Of a DNA stretch of 64,000 nt, positions 1 through 10,000 are shown one piece after another. This stretch comes from Centipeda felix (lineage in GTDB: Bacteria; Bacillota; Negativicutes; Selenomonadales; Selenomonadaceae), in assembly GCF_900186465.1 (NCBI RefSeq), contig NZ_LT891959.1, forward strand, positions 518,921 to 582,920, written 5' to 3'. The notes below the pieces were generated by a model, which worked only from the letters and a program-made list of their open reading frames with translations, was not told the DNA's origin and did not search any database. The position numbers and the translations under genes are program-made. The stretch's first letter is position 1, and each line of letters begins with the position of its first letter.

Positions 1-663
1 GCCCATGATGATCATCGTGCGCCCGTTCGTCTTGATCGCATTGTCCGCGATCTCGCGCGCCGTCTTGATGACGAGGTCGGGTGCGATGCCCGTGTACTTC
101 TCCTGCCATGCGGGCGTATAGGGCGTATCGTCCTCGTAGGAGCCCGCACTCTCGCCGCCGATGCCGCGGTCAATCGCATAGTTCGCGAGCGTCAGATCGT
201 AGACCGTCGTGACGAGCACCTCGCCGTCTGCGGTCTTGACGCTGCGCACGGGGAGTGCACGCGTCAGCGTGCGCTTTTCGCGGTCGTTGCCAAAGTACGG
301 CAGCTCGACCTCCACCGTCCCCGTCTGCGTCCCGTCTGACGGTTTTGACGATGTGGCAGACGTTTGGGGATTGCTCGTCTGCTTCAGTGTCTCCTGCGGC
401 GTTTCGGGCGGCAATGTCTTATCGACGATCACAACGTCGCTCACCGCACTCACTGCCGGAGCGGCTGCCGAATCACCTGCGGCAGCCGCGGCGGGAGGTC
501 CCGCATCGTAGAGCGTGACCTCCACAGGGGTATCCCCCGTCTGCGGCACGGCAATCGAGAACAGTCCCAATGCCCCCGCCGCCAAGAGGAGAATCACATG
601 CAACGCCAGTGACAGGCTGAGTGCGGTGTATGTCCCCCGTTTTTCCTCCATTACCGTATCCAT
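1..663 (-). CDS. TonB-like N-terminus joined in frame to a nitrate-reductase-alpha-like segment (partial)
   Basis: The gene starts at ATG 663, one base after the permease stop and behind a GGAGGGG ribosome site, and runs off the window with no stop (221 codons). Residues 1-40 are a short charged start followed by one hydrophobic segment (ALHVILLLAAGALGLF). About 80 Ala/Pro/Ser/Thr-rich residues follow, which is the usual start of a TonB energy transducer. From about residue 115 the text changes: VYDLTLANYAIDRGIGG, PYTPAWQEKYTGI and a stretch ending GRTMIIMG match my memory of the molybdoenzyme NarG, not a TonB C-terminal domain. A TonB gene fits the end of an uptake operon in a diderm. The NarG-like part does not fit and may be a real fusion, a rearrangement junction or an assembly chimera. 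The TonB start is more secure than the fused part. Confidence 0.55.
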   Translation of the reverse strand, partial: MDTVMEEKRGTYTALSLSLALHVILLLAAGALGLFSIAVPQTGDTPVEVTLYDAGPPAAAAAGDSAAAPAVSAVSDVVIVDKTLPPETPQETLKQTSNPQTSATSSKPSDGTQTGTVEVELPYFGNDREKRTLTRALPVRSVKTADGEVLVTTVYDLTLANYAIDRGIGGESAGSYEDDTPYTPAWQEKYTGIAPDLVIKTAREIADNAIKTNGRTMIIMG

Positions 664-664
664 T

Positions 665-1687
665 TCACCCCTCCAGTTTCACACGACGCCGCAGCAGATA
701 CAGGAAGTACGGCGTACCGATAAATGCCGTCATGATGCCGACGCGAATCTCCATCCCGGGGAGAAGAATCCGCCCGATGGAGTCGCAAAGCACGAGAAAT
801 GTCGCCCCCGCGAGAAGGCTCGCAGGAAGCAGCCGCCGATGATCGGGGCCGACGAGCAGGCGCATCATGTGCGGGACAACCAGTCCAACGAATCCGATGT
901 TGCCGCTGATGCAGACCCCCGTCGCCGTGGTGAGTGCCGCAAGCACGAGGAACAGCAGGCGGAACGGCGTCACAGACATCCCCGCCGTGCGCGCCTCCAC
1001 CTCGCCGAATGCGAGGAGATTCAGATGCCGCGCGAGGAGCAGCATCACCGACGCACCGACCCCGATCGGCCCAATCCCCAAGAGGACATGATCCCAGCGG
1101 CGATAGTCTAAGCCGCCAATCGTCCAGAAGAGATACTGCTGCATCTTCTGCTCGTTGAGAACCGTGAGGATCGCCGCCGTACACGCGGCGAGGAACATCC
1201 CCACCACAACGCCCGAGAGGAGCAGTGTCATGACTGGGATTCGTCCGTGGCGCATGGAGAGGGATACGGTCAGCCCCACTGCGAGCATCGCCCCGACAAA
1301 GGCAAAGGCAGGGAGCAGGAGCACGCTCGATGCACCGACACCGAGACCGATGGCAAGCACGGCACCGACCGATGCCCCGCTCGACACGCCGATGATGCCG
1401 GGATCGGCAAGCGGATTGCTGAAGATTCCCTGGAGCACCGCCCCCGATATGCCCAGCCCGGCACCGACCATCAAGCCGACGAGCGTGCGCGGCAGACGGA
1501 TGTGCAGAAGTACCGCCTCCTGCTCCGGTGTGAGGATGACGTGCGGGAGAATGGGCAGCCCCACGGCATGAGCGAAGTACGCGACGACGTACTCCGCGCT
1601 GATGTCATACTGCCCCGAGCACAGAGACAGAATGACAACCGCAGCGAGCGCCCCAACGAGCCCTGCGAAAAAAACACGCTGTTTCAT
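665..1687 (-). CDS. FecCD/BtuC-family ABC transporter permease
   Basis: Inner-membrane permease of the family that carries ferric siderophores, haem or vitamin B12. It has 340 residues, the usual family length, with many hydrophobic segments. The family signature is visible near residues 64-110: an IRLPR motif, then SGAVLQGIFSNPLADPGIIG. The start ATG overlaps the stop of the ATPase gene by 4 bases, so the two are translationally coupled. With the preceding ATPase and binding lipoprotein it forms a complete importer. The B12 riboswitch far upstream suggests a corrinoid or tetrapyrrole substrate, but sequence alone does not separate this from iron-chelate transport. Confidence 0.9.
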   Translation of the reverse strand: MKQRVFFAGLVGALAAVVILSLCSGQYDISAEYVVAYFAHAVGLPILPHVILTPEQEAVLLHIRLPRTLVGLMVGAGLGISGAVLQGIFSNPLADPGIIGVSSGASVGAVLAIGLGVGASSVLLLPAFAFVGAMLAVGLTVSLSMRHGRIPVMTLLLSGVVVGMFLAACTAAILTVLNEQKMQQYLFWTIGGLDYRRWDHVLLGIGPIGVGASVMLLLARHLNLLAFGEVEARTAGMSVTPFRLLFLVLAALTTATGVCISGNIGFVGLVVPHMMRLLVGPDHRRLLPASLLAGATFLVLCDSIGRILLPGMEIRVGIMTAFIGTPYFLYLLRRRVKLEG

Positions 1688-2538
1688 TGTGCCGTCCTCC
1701 CCTCTGCCGAAGTCCCAAGGATCACGCGGAGGAGTGCCTCTTTCTCCGATCGGCTTTCATCTGCCTCCGTATAGACCTCCAGGTGATGCGTCAGCGGATT
1801 CTCGGCGACCCGCACAGGCGCACCGTACGCATGGGTTAAGAGCGCGTCCGTCAGTACGTCCTGTGGCCGCCCGTCCGCGAGCAGCCCGCCGCCTCCGATG
1901 AGAAGGAGACGTGAGCAGAACCGCGCCGCCAGGCTCAGCTCATGTGCGACGAGAAGCACGGTCTTGCCTGCCGCGCAAAGCTCACGACAAAAACGGAAGA
2001 TTTCCTCCTGATAGATCACGTCCAGCCCCGTCGCCGGTTCATCGAGGAAGAGCACGGGGGTCTGCTGTGCGAGTACCTTTGCGAGCAGGACGCGCTGCCG
2101 CTGTCCGCCTGACATGGCGTGGAGGGGCTTGTCAGCAAGTTCCGAGACCCCCGTATAGGCCATACACGCTGCCGCAATGGCGCGGTCCGATTCCTTTTCC
2201 TGCTGCCACCACGAAAGGTAGGGATAGCGTCCCGCCAGCACGACATCCAGCGCCGTGTAGTCAAAGGCAATATCTCCGCCCTGGCGGAGGTATGCCGCAC
2301 GCTGCGCAAAGTCACGCGGCGAGAGCAGCTGAATCGGCAGGCCCATCAGTGTCACCTGCCCCGCGAGCGGCGGCAGGATTCCGCGCAGTGTCTTGAGCAG
2401 TGTACTCTTCCCCGCGCCGTTCGGTCCGATCAGGCCGATGATCTCCCCCGCCCCCACGGAGAACGATACATCCTCGAGGATCACCTTGCCATGATAGCCG
2501 GCATAGAGTTTCTCAACGCGAATGATTTCCTCCAACAT
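1684..2538 (-). CDS. FecE/BtuD-family ABC transporter ATP-binding protein
   Basis: Cytoplasmic ATPase that powers the adjacent FecCD-type permease; 284 residues. Walker A (GPNGAGKST) lies near residue 38, the ABC signature (MSGGQRQRVLLAK) near 142 and Walker B (VLFLDEPATGLD) near 162, followed by a switch histidine (VAHEL). The start ATG follows GAGGGGGGA and lies 15 bases after the binding-protein stop. The extra C-terminal 40 residues after the core fold are typical of the family and carry no motif I recognise. Confidence 0.92.
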   Translation of the reverse strand: MLEEIIRVEKLYAGYHGKVILEDVSFSVGAGEIIGLIGPNGAGKSTLLKTLRGILPPLAGQVTLMGLPIQLLSPRDFAQRAAYLRQGGDIAFDYTALDVVLAGRYPYLSWWQQEKESDRAIAAACMAYTGVSELADKPLHAMSGGQRQRVLLAKVLAQQTPVLFLDEPATGLDVIYQEEIFRFCRELCAAGKTVLLVAHELSLAARFCSRLLLIGGGGLLADGRPQDVLTDALLTHAYGAPVRVAENPLTHHLEVYTEADESRSEKEALLRVILGTSAEGRTAQ

Positions 2539-2553
2539 CGTCCCCCCTCGTAC

Positions 2554-3534
2554 TCAGTCCACGGCCGAAAGATGCTCATCCGCAGGCTGCCGAAACGCGT
2601 CGCCATAGACGCGGTAGGCAATCTCCTGCACGCCGAAGACGAAGTCCTGTGAGCAGTTATAGATATACCCCTCGAACGGTTCGGCAAACGCCTGGTTCCG
2701 AATCGCCTTCATCGTCCGCAGAGAGGGGTCTCCAAGATACTCCCTGCGGAACTTATCCACATCATAGTTCCCGTGATCGTTGTACGTTGGCAGGAAGAGA
2801 ATGTCGGGATTAATCGTGACAAGCTGCTCTTTCGTCATCACTTGTCCATCACGTATGCCGAATGCGGCGCGCCCATTCGTAACCCCTGCGAGAGAACAGG
2901 CCTCGTCAAAACTGCTGCCGATGCCGCCGTAGGCACTCATGAGTGAGATGAGGACGACGCTCTTGCGCTGCTCCGGAGGAATCTGCTGCACCTTTGCCTC
3001 AATCTCCGCCAGTTTTTCATCCATCATGGACTGCAGCCGTGCACCGCGCTCCTCTTCATCCGCCGCTGCCGCGAGCAGCGCGATCGTCTCACGGATTTCT
3101 GTGAGATTCTTTGCCCCTTTGCAGACAACCACCTTCACCCCCGCCTCGCGCAGAGACGGCACGATGGAGAGATCCCCCCAGTCCGGTACAACGACGAGAT
3201 CGGGCTGCAGCGCCATGATCTCCTCCACGGTCGGATTTCCGATGCGGTGTGGAATCGCTTTTACGAGCGCTGTCACATTGGAGCTCACAGGATCGTCAAG
3301 GAGTCCATTCACCGCCGCCATGCGCTCCGGCTCGACCAGCCCCAGTATCACCTCATCCGTGCTCATCGACAATGTGACGATGCGTTTGGGCGGCGCAGGA
3401 AACGCGGTGACTGTCCCCTCAACATCTGTCACCTGATATGCGACAGGCTCTGACGAACGGGATCCCGACGGACTGCACGCCGCAAGCAGAAGACTCAGCA
3501 CGCAGAGGAGGAATGCCATGTATTTTCTCGACAA
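2554..3534 (-). CDS. Periplasmic substrate-binding lipoprotein, FecB/BtuF type (second of the cluster)
   Basis: Binding protein for the adjacent permease/ATPase. A hydrophobic signal of about 20 residues ends in a lipobox (LLLAAC), so it is predicted to be a membrane-anchored lipoprotein. The mature part opens with PPKRIVTLSMSTDEVILGL, the usual start of the helical-backbone binding fold. I place the start at TTG 3534 because AAGGAGA lies 6-7 bases ahead; the in-frame ATG five codons later is too far from it. It resembles the binding protein at the head of the operon (14718-15710), so the cluster carries two paralogues. A 78-base AT-rich gap with a candidate promoter/operator separates it from the nitrogenase-like gene before it. 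Confidence 0.88.
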   Translation of the reverse strand: MSRKYMAFLLCVLSLLLAACSPSGSRSSEPVAYQVTDVEGTVTAFPAPPKRIVTLSMSTDEVILGLVEPERMAAVNGLLDDPVSSNVTALVKAIPHRIGNPTVEEIMALQPDLVVVPDWGDLSIVPSLREAGVKVVVCKGAKNLTEIRETIALLAAAADEEERGARLQSMMDEKLAEIEAKVQQIPPEQRKSVVLISLMSAYGGIGSSFDEACSLAGVTNGRAAFGIRDGQVMTKEQLVTINPDILFLPTYNDHGNYDVDKFRREYLGDPSLRTMKAIRNQAFAEPFEGYIYNCSQDFVFGVQEIAYRVYGDAFRQPADEHLSAVD

Positions 3535-3565
3535 GATAGTCTCCTTCCCTTCAGACGCAAATATG

Positions 3566-3580
3566 AATTATAGCATAATT
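3566..3580 (-). promoter_or_regulatory. Candidate internal promoter with overlapping palindromic operator
   Basis: In the 78-base gap before the second binding protein the minus strand carries an extended -10 (TGC followed by TATAAT, hexamer at 3567-3572) embedded in the perfect inverted repeat AATTAT-GCT-ATAATT. No good -35 is visible at 16-18 bases. The position suggests separate control of the transporter half of the cluster, possibly by a metal-responsive repressor. This is inferred from sequence shape only. Confidence 0.4.
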
Positions 3581-3612
3581 TTCTATCGTTTTGGTTGTTC
3601 TTTGTTTTATTT

Positions 3613-4890
3613 TTATCGAATCATTTGCTTGCGCCGCAAAATATTTCCATTCCACAGCAGTTCCTCGATATGACGTGCGCCGCGCAGTCCCATGAACGGG
3701 CTTTCCGACAAGCACAGCGCATCCTGCATGGGATAGGCAACGGGAAGATACTGCGTCCCCAGCGGATCAATATGGGCAGATTCGTTGCTGCTCCCGAGCA
3801 GCAGCCCGCCCTCCATCTCCGCAAGGAGTTCTCGTATCCGTACCGCATCCGTCTCGCCCAATATTTCATCCGCGAGAGGCAGGGCCTCCCGTGCCCCTGC
3901 CGCATCTGCCGCAACCGCGAGATGGCAGACATCTGCCCACTCCGTCCGAAGTGCCTGAGCAAGCCCCCAAGCAACGGAACGCGGAGCACGGATCAGCGCT
4001 GTGTCATAGCAGAGCTCCCCCCAGAGGCTCTTGCATTCGTTGATGCGCAGAAAGTCCTCACGCATCACGCGCGCAATCTCAGCCTCTGCCGCGTCTCCAT
4101 GCAGGGGCGGCAGCACACGGGCGATCTCCTGCAGCCAGTGCCGCGTCCCTGCACGCCCATACGGCGGCAGCATTGCGAGATAGGGGGTGCCGCAGAGCTC
4201 ATTGAGCAGGCGGGCGCTCCCAAGTCCGAGCTCATCATGCACGACGATATTCAGTGCCGCACGCGACAGTGTGCCCATTCCCGCAGCGGACAGATCGCTG
4301 CCGAGGACGGCATTCACATGATAGCCCGCCATCTCAAGCAGACGCACGAGTTCACACATATCGTTGCCGCCATTGCAGTAGGTACTCGTCATACCGATCA
4401 AATTGACCGTATGCGCCTGTATCTCCTGCCGCCCTGCCAGAAGCAGCGGCAGCGCGGTGCACGCTGCCTTGTCCCAGCCGTCGGCAAAGCTGCCGGTAAG
4501 CCCGCTCGTATCGAGGGCGACGATTGGGCAATTGATCCCCGCTTCGCGTGCAATCGCCTCAACATCGTCGCCGATGAGCCCTGCCGCACAGCTGCTGATA
4601 ATCGCAAGCAGTGCGGGCGGCTGCTCCACATAGGGAGCAAGAGCCTCGTTCAGATACTCCTCCGCACCGAAGACAATCGCATCATTGTCAAGCTGCGTAC
4701 AGAGCATACGATGGGAGATCGTCGCCTGACTGTGCTCAATGTGACGCATGGCAAAGAAATGGCACCAGAGGGGACCGTTGACGACGATCACCGCATCCTT
4801 GATCCCAGCAAAAAATGCCGCTGCCCCTGCCAGCGCACAGGTATCCGTACACATACAGACATCGTCGAAGGATTTTTCACGATCATCCAT
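3613..4890 (-). CDS. Nitrogenase component 1-like protein (NifK/BchB-type position)
   Basis: Predicted catalytic-complex subunit of a nitrogenase-like reductase, paired with the next upstream gene. It has 425 residues. Near the N-terminus, C18, C43 and C101 (contexts TDTCALAG, GPLWCHFF, ISSCAAGLIGDD) have the spacing of the three cysteines that hold the interface iron-sulfur cluster in this fold. The fold's repeated Rossmann pattern continues afterwards. I see no equivalent of the FeMo-cofactor ligands, so dinitrogen fixation is not suggested. The relatives I would compare are the tetrapyrrole reductases BchNB/BchYZ and CfbD. The start ATG overlaps the preceding gene by 8 bases behind GGGGAGGG. 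Substrate unknown. Confidence 0.82.
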   Translation of the reverse strand: MDDREKSFDDVCMCTDTCALAGAAAFFAGIKDAVIVVNGPLWCHFFAMRHIEHSQATISHRMLCTQLDNDAIVFGAEEYLNEALAPYVEQPPALLAIISSCAAGLIGDDVEAIAREAGINCPIVALDTSGLTGSFADGWDKAACTALPLLLAGRQEIQAHTVNLIGMTSTYCNGGNDMCELVRLLEMAGYHVNAVLGSDLSAAGMGTLSRAALNIVVHDELGLGSARLLNELCGTPYLAMLPPYGRAGTRHWLQEIARVLPPLHGDAAEAEIARVMREDFLRINECKSLWGELCYDTALIRAPRSVAWGLAQALRTEWADVCHLAVAADAAGAREALPLADEILGETDAVRIRELLAEMEGGLLLGSSNESAHIDPLGTQYLPVAYPMQDALCLSESPFMGLRGARHIEELLWNGNILRRKQMIR

Positions 4891-6187
4891 AGATCAGCCC
4901 TCCCCTGCTCTCGTGCCGATGCAGAATCCGCCGCATATCATCCAGCAGGCGGCGCTCCATCGACCAGCCGACCGACGGCAGCAGCGCAAGGAAGAGCTGG
5001 CGCAGCTTCGTATCGACGAGTTCATGTGTCGTGAGGACAAAATCCACACGGTGCAGCAGCTCCTCTGCCGCAACATCCCCCTCATGATGAATGGGGACAT
5101 CGGTGCGGCGCTGCAGTTCCTCTTCCATCACCGCACGCCGCTCGGGCATGAAGCAGTCCAGCAGGACGATGCCGATCAGTTCAATCCCCGCCTTGTCCAA
5201 GAGCCGCAAAACGATCTCCGGCTGGAACCATGTGAGGTCACGGCCGATGGCAAGGGCACATCTGCGTCCCGCAAGATCATTGCGTGCCTTTTCCACGGCA
5301 GCGGCAAAGGAAGCCTCCTCCGCCACAATGGCGCGTTCCGCCGCCTCCTCGCAATGACAGAGCTGACCGACGCACCGCAGCCACCGCGCCGTCTCCTCCG
5401 CCCCCACGGCGTAGACATCGGCAAGATAGGGCGTCCCGAGGCGCTCTCTGATATGCGCGGCGAGTGCCGCCAGCTGCGCCTGCTTTTCGTCGTCCATGCG
5501 GCGGCCGAGGAGGATGACGAGCTCCGCCTCCGGCACCGCCTGCAGTTCATCGAGCGCGAGATAGGACGGGAACTGTCCCGTCACGCGCAGGCCGAGCAGG
5601 GAGAGCAGCCGCCGCAGTTCCTTGACATATTCGCCGTGCATCCCCCCGCAGTCGCCGAGGAGCACCACGGTTCCTTCCTTGCGTTCGGCGGGCTGCATAA
5701 AACGATCCACGAGTGCCCGTGCAGCATCGAGATAGCCTGCATAGTACTCTCCATCGAGAAAGCCGTGTGCCGAGACTGCCGTGACCGGGAGCCCCAGTTC
5801 CTCCTCCATCTCTGCCGCGATCGCCTGTGTATCGTCGCCAATCACACCGCTCACGCATGAGTTGGCGATAAACACTGCCTGCGGATGATATTTCTGCGCG
5901 GCAAAGCGAATGCACTCCCGCAGACGCTCCTCGCCGCCAAAGACCGCCTCGTTCTCGCTAAGACCGCTCGTCAGGAGCGGCACAGGAGAGAGCCGCACCG
6001 ATGTACCCGCCGCCGTCAGCCGATGGAAGCTGCTCACGTCCATCCCGTGCGCGATGTGGGCGCATGGACGCGGACTGTGAAAGATGACGAGCGCACCGCG
6101 CACGAAGGAGAGCGCACGCCAGACACCGGGCATGCTGCAGCTGCAGTTCGTACGGCGCACTCCGACGCGTTTGACCTCAATCCCCAT
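4883..6187 (-). CDS. Nitrogenase component 1-like protein (NifD/BchN-type position)
   Basis: Partner of the following gene in a presumed heteromeric reductase; 434 residues. C17 (NCSCSMPG), C42 ([10 protein letters not shown]) and C111 ([11 protein letters not shown]) mirror the cysteine triad that binds the interface cluster in nitrogenase-fold proteins. An [13 protein letters not shown] stretch near residue 78 is also typical of the family. FeMo-cofactor ligands are not apparent. The gene overlaps the NifH-like gene by 11 bases behind GGTGGAGAG, which implies coupled translation of reductase and catalytic subunits. The gene order (NifH-like, D-like, K-like) is that of nitrogenase and of protochlorophyllide reductase operons. 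The call of family is firm; the reaction is unknown. Confidence 0.85.
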   Translation of the reverse strand: MGIEVKRVGVRRTNCSCSMPGVWRALSFVRGALVIFHSPRPCAHIAHGMDVSSFHRLTAAGTSVRLSPVPLLTSGLSENEAVFGGEERLRECIRFAAQKYHPQAVFIANSCVSGVIGDDTQAIAAEMEEELGLPVTAVSAHGFLDGEYYAGYLDAARALVDRFMQPAERKEGTVVLLGDCGGMHGEYVKELRRLLSLLGLRVTGQFPSYLALDELQAVPEAELVILLGRRMDDEKQAQLAALAAHIRERLGTPYLADVYAVGAEETARWLRCVGQLCHCEEAAERAIVAEEASFAAAVEKARNDLAGRRCALAIGRDLTWFQPEIVLRLLDKAGIELIGIVLLDCFMPERRAVMEEELQRRTDVPIHHEGDVAAEELLHRVDFVLTTHELVDTKLRQLFLALLPSVGWSMERRLLDDMRRILHRHESRGGLIYG

Positions 6188-6989
6188 AGCTCTCCACCAG
6201 TTCCTCGAGCTCCTCGAACGCCATCGGCGTCGGCACGGTCAGCATTTCATTCGTATCAATCGCACGCGCGAGTGCCTTGTAGTGCTGCGCCTGCTCTGAC
6301 TCCGGTGCGTAGGCAATGAGCGTCTGCCGATGGATCTCCGCCTCGTGCACGGCGCGCGAACGCGGGATATAGGTGATGAGCTGCGTCCCGATACGCGCGG
6401 CAAACGCCGCAAGGAGTTCGCGCTCGTTGTGCACGTCGCGCCCGTTGCCGATGATGCCGCCGAGCTTTACCGCACCGCGCGCAGCAAAGCGGCACACGCC
6501 CTTTGCAATATTGTTCGCTGCATACAGCGACATGAGCTCGCCCGAGGAGACAATGTAGATCTCCTCGGCGTATCCCTCGCGAATGGGAACGGCAAATCCG
6601 CCGCAGACCACATCGCCGAGGACGTCGTAGAGCACGACATCCAGATCGTCAAAGGCATGCAGTGCCTTCAGGCGCTCAAGTGCCACGATGATCCCGCGCC
6701 CGGCACAGCCGACCCCCGGATCGGGGCCGCCCGCCTCGATGCAGTGTACGCCGCCGGCACCCTCATGGACGATTTCGTCAAGCGTGAGTGCCGCGCCCTT
6801 CTTCTCACGCTCGAGATCGAGGATCGTGGACGGGGCAATATGCCCGAGCAGCAGACGCGTCGAGTCGTTTTTCGGATCACAGCCGATCTGACAGACACGC
6901 CGCCCCATCTGGGCAAATGCCGCAGATACATTCGCGGCTGTCGTGGATTTACCGATGCCGCCCTTGCCATAGAACGCAATTTTTTTCAT
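6177..6989 (-). CDS. NifH/BchL-family iron-sulfur ATPase
   Basis: ATP-dependent electron donor that would reduce the two nitrogenase component 1-like proteins. It has 270 residues, close to NifH and BchL. The P-loop GKGGIGKST lies at residues 8-16. The [4Fe-4S] cysteines of the homodimer interface are both present: C95 in GVGCAGRG and C129 in [15 protein letters not shown]. The [12 protein letters not shown] segment is also family-typical. It starts 18 bases after the CobN-like stop, behind AGGTGAG. Placement between a chelatase large subunit and component 1-like genes parallels the chlorophyll enzymes. It could equally be a CfbC-like or group IV nitrogenase-like reductase. Confidence 0.9.
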   Translation of the reverse strand: MKKIAFYGKGGIGKSTTAANVSAAFAQMGRRVCQIGCDPKNDSTRLLLGHIAPSTILDLEREKKGAALTLDEIVHEGAGGVHCIEAGGPDPGVGCAGRGIIVALERLKALHAFDDLDVVLYDVLGDVVCGGFAVPIREGYAEEIYIVSSGELMSLYAANNIAKGVCRFAARGAVKLGGIIGNGRDVHNERELLAAFAARIGTQLITYIPRSRAVHEAEIHRQTLIAYAPESEQAQHYKALARAIDTNEMLTVPTPMAFEELEELVESYGD

Positions 6990-7007
6990 AAGCTCACCTA
7001 TTCTTAC

Positions 7008-10000
7008 TCATATACTGCCCTCCGCCCGTTCCTCCAAATCCCCCTCAATGGAGAGATAGAGGCTGCGCAGCTCGTCCAGCGTTTCCTGTGAGGCGTTCCA
7101 CAGGCCGCGCTGCTGTGCCTCAAGCAAGGTCTCTGCCATGCGGTGGAGCGCCCACGGATTGACCTCCTGCATCCACTCCTGCATCCCCGCATCGAGGACA
7201 TATTTGCGTGCGTAACCCTCGTACATCCAGTCCTTCATCACGGCACTCGTCGCGTCCCACTGATAGCTGTGCGCCAGATAGTTGGCGAGATCGGAGGCTC
7301 CCTTGTAGCCGTGCTGTTTCATCCCCTCGATGAACTTCGGATTCATCGCCTCTCCACGGAACAGACGCGCCGCCTCCTCCGCAACGCTGCGCAGGACAAT
7401 ACGCTGCCGGTCGCTCGAATCGCCCGTATAGGAGCGCGGTGCCTTGCCCGTCAGTGCCCGCACGGTCGCAATCATACCGCCGTGGTAGGCGTTGTAGTCA
7501 TCCGAGCTGAACATGTGCGTCTCACGCGTATCCTCATTTTTTACCGTGACGTCCAGCCCCGCCATGCGCCGCTGAAAGACCTCCGGATCATACGCACGTG
7601 CCAACCCGTCGCCGCCGTATGCCGTTCCCGAGAACCGCGTATAGACCGCGGCAAGATCGTCGAGGGTCTCCCATGCCTTTGACTCGAGCAGGTCAGCGAC
7701 ACCTGCGCCATACACCCCCGGCGGATCGCCAAAGATGCGTACACAGGCACGTTCCCACGCGCTCTCCTGCGTCTCGCCCTGCTCCTTAAGCCATGCCGTA
7801 TCGGAGAGGACGTGCTTGCGCACATAGTTCTCCGCATCGCTTTCCTCGAGATCGCGCACCATGCGCACTGCCTGATCCACCCAGCGTATGGCGTTCGGCA
7901 CTGCATCACGGAACAGCCCGCTGATGCGTGCCGTCACGTCGATGCGCGGCCGCTGGAGCTCTGCGAGGGGGATGATCTCAAGCCCGCAGACACGCTGCGA
8001 CGGACGCCGCCAGACAGGGCGCACGCCCATGAGGTAGAAGAGCTCCGCGATACACTGTCCATGACTGCGCATGTTCGAGCCCGCCCAGAAGACGATGCCG
8101 ACCGCCTCGGGATAGCGCCCCTCATCGCTGATATACTGCTCGATGAGCGCATCCCCCAGCTGTTTGCCATACTCCCATGCAGCGGGCGTCGGCATACAGC
8201 GCGGATCGAGCCCGTAGAAATTGCGCCCCGTCGGCAGTACATCGACGCCGTTTGTCGTCGGTGCGCCCGCAGGGCTCGGCTCGATGTAACGCCCCGTGAG
8301 AGCACGCAACGTCTCCGTGATCTCCCCCTCCGTGCGGCGCAGGCGCGGCACCATATCCTCCACGACCTCATGCAGCGCATGGGCAAAGGCGGCGTACATC
8401 TCCTCCGAGGAGCCGGCTATCACGGGCAGCTCCATCGCCCGCGCGACGGCCTCCGGTGCATAGTCATGCGCCGCAAGGAATGAGATGAGCGCACGCATCT
8501 CTGCCTCGACAGCGTCCAGCTTTCGCCCATAGGTCATGCCGTCCGCCGTCATGCGCTCGCTGTGTGTGAGCAGCTCCTCATAGTCGTACCCCGACTGCTC
8601 GGCAATGAGATGGACGAGGGATTTCTCCCCACCATGCTCCATGCGCACGAGCGCGCACAGAAAATCGATCAGCGCCTCGCCCGCAGGCGCACGTCCGAGG
8701 ATGTGCAGCCCCGTGCGAATCTGCATATTCTTGAGGTCGGTCACATAGTTGTGGAGGGCATCGGCATAGTCGTCAAAGGAATCGCCTTCGTCGATTTCCC
8801 CCTCGAAATGACAGGCGGCAGCTTTCTCACGGACAAGCTCCTGCGCCGCCTCGATGTTGTCCGGCTGTGCTGCACGAAAATGGACGTACTCATCAAGAGC
8901 CTGCTCCAGTTCCTCGATCTCCTCAAACTCTCCCGCGAGTTCCATCGGCGGCGAGAGGTGACTGATGAGGCACGCCGCACCGCGCCGCTTTGCCTGAATC
9001 CCCTCCCCGACAATCGTAATCCAGTAGGGATAGATATCCGGCAGGTCGCCCAGCGACACATCCGGCCAGCAGCGGTTCGAGAGCGCCGTGCTCTTGCCCG
9101 GCAGCCACTCGAGAGAGCCGTGCGTCCCGACGTGAATGACCGCATCCGCCTGCCAGATGTCGCGCAGCCAGTGATAGTACCCGATGTAGTGGTGTGTGGG
9201 AGCGGCGTCCGGCGAGTGGAGCAGCTTGCCGGGATCCTCGCCAAAACCGCGCGGGGGCTGCACCGTGATAAAGAGATTCCCGTTCAGCGTGCCCGGGATG
9301 AGCAGTGTTCCATCGTAATTGAACACATCACCGGGCGCATCGCCCCAGTCCTTTATGAGCTGCATTCGCACCTGCTCGGGCAGTTCCGTAAAAAACGCAC
9401 CATACTGCTCTGCCGTCAGCTGGCCATCGGCAGACGCTGCCTGCGCCGCACTCATAAAGCGGCGGTCATTCGTCGCGTGATCCGTCAGCAGATTCATGAA
9501 CGCCTTGCCGCTCTCCGGGATCTCATCCATGACATAGCCTGCCGCCTGCATTGCTCGCAGCAAAGAGAGCACGCTCTCGGGCGAGTCCAGCCCTGCCGCG
9601 CTGCCGATGTTTGCATTCGTCGCCGGATAGTTGTGGAATACAATCGCGACTTTCTTCTCCGCGTTCGGCTTATGACGCAGAGCCGCCCACTTTCGCGCCT
9701 TTCGGGCAATCCGCTCCATGCGCTCATCCAGTGCCGCGTAGCTGATCTCACCGCTCTCGTCACGCACCTTCGCCGCGATCGGAACGGCGTGGATCACACC
9801 GTCAAACTCCGGCATAGCGACGCTCATCGAGACCTCCATCGGATCGAGCCCCGCCGGAGAGCGCTCCCACTCCTCCTTTGGTGCGAGAACGGTATACGCC
9901 TCAAGAATGGGCACACCGAGCGCATAGAGAGCCTCGGGGCGCGTACCGCCTGCCTTGAGAGAGAACTTCATCGTGCTGATGATGACATCGACAAGGGGCT

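Noticed and set aside
3613-6989. Nitrogen fixation genes nifHDK
   Set aside because: The component 1-like proteins are short and lack visible FeMo-cofactor ligands, there are no nifE/N/B genes, and the neighbours are chelatase and B12/iron transport genes.
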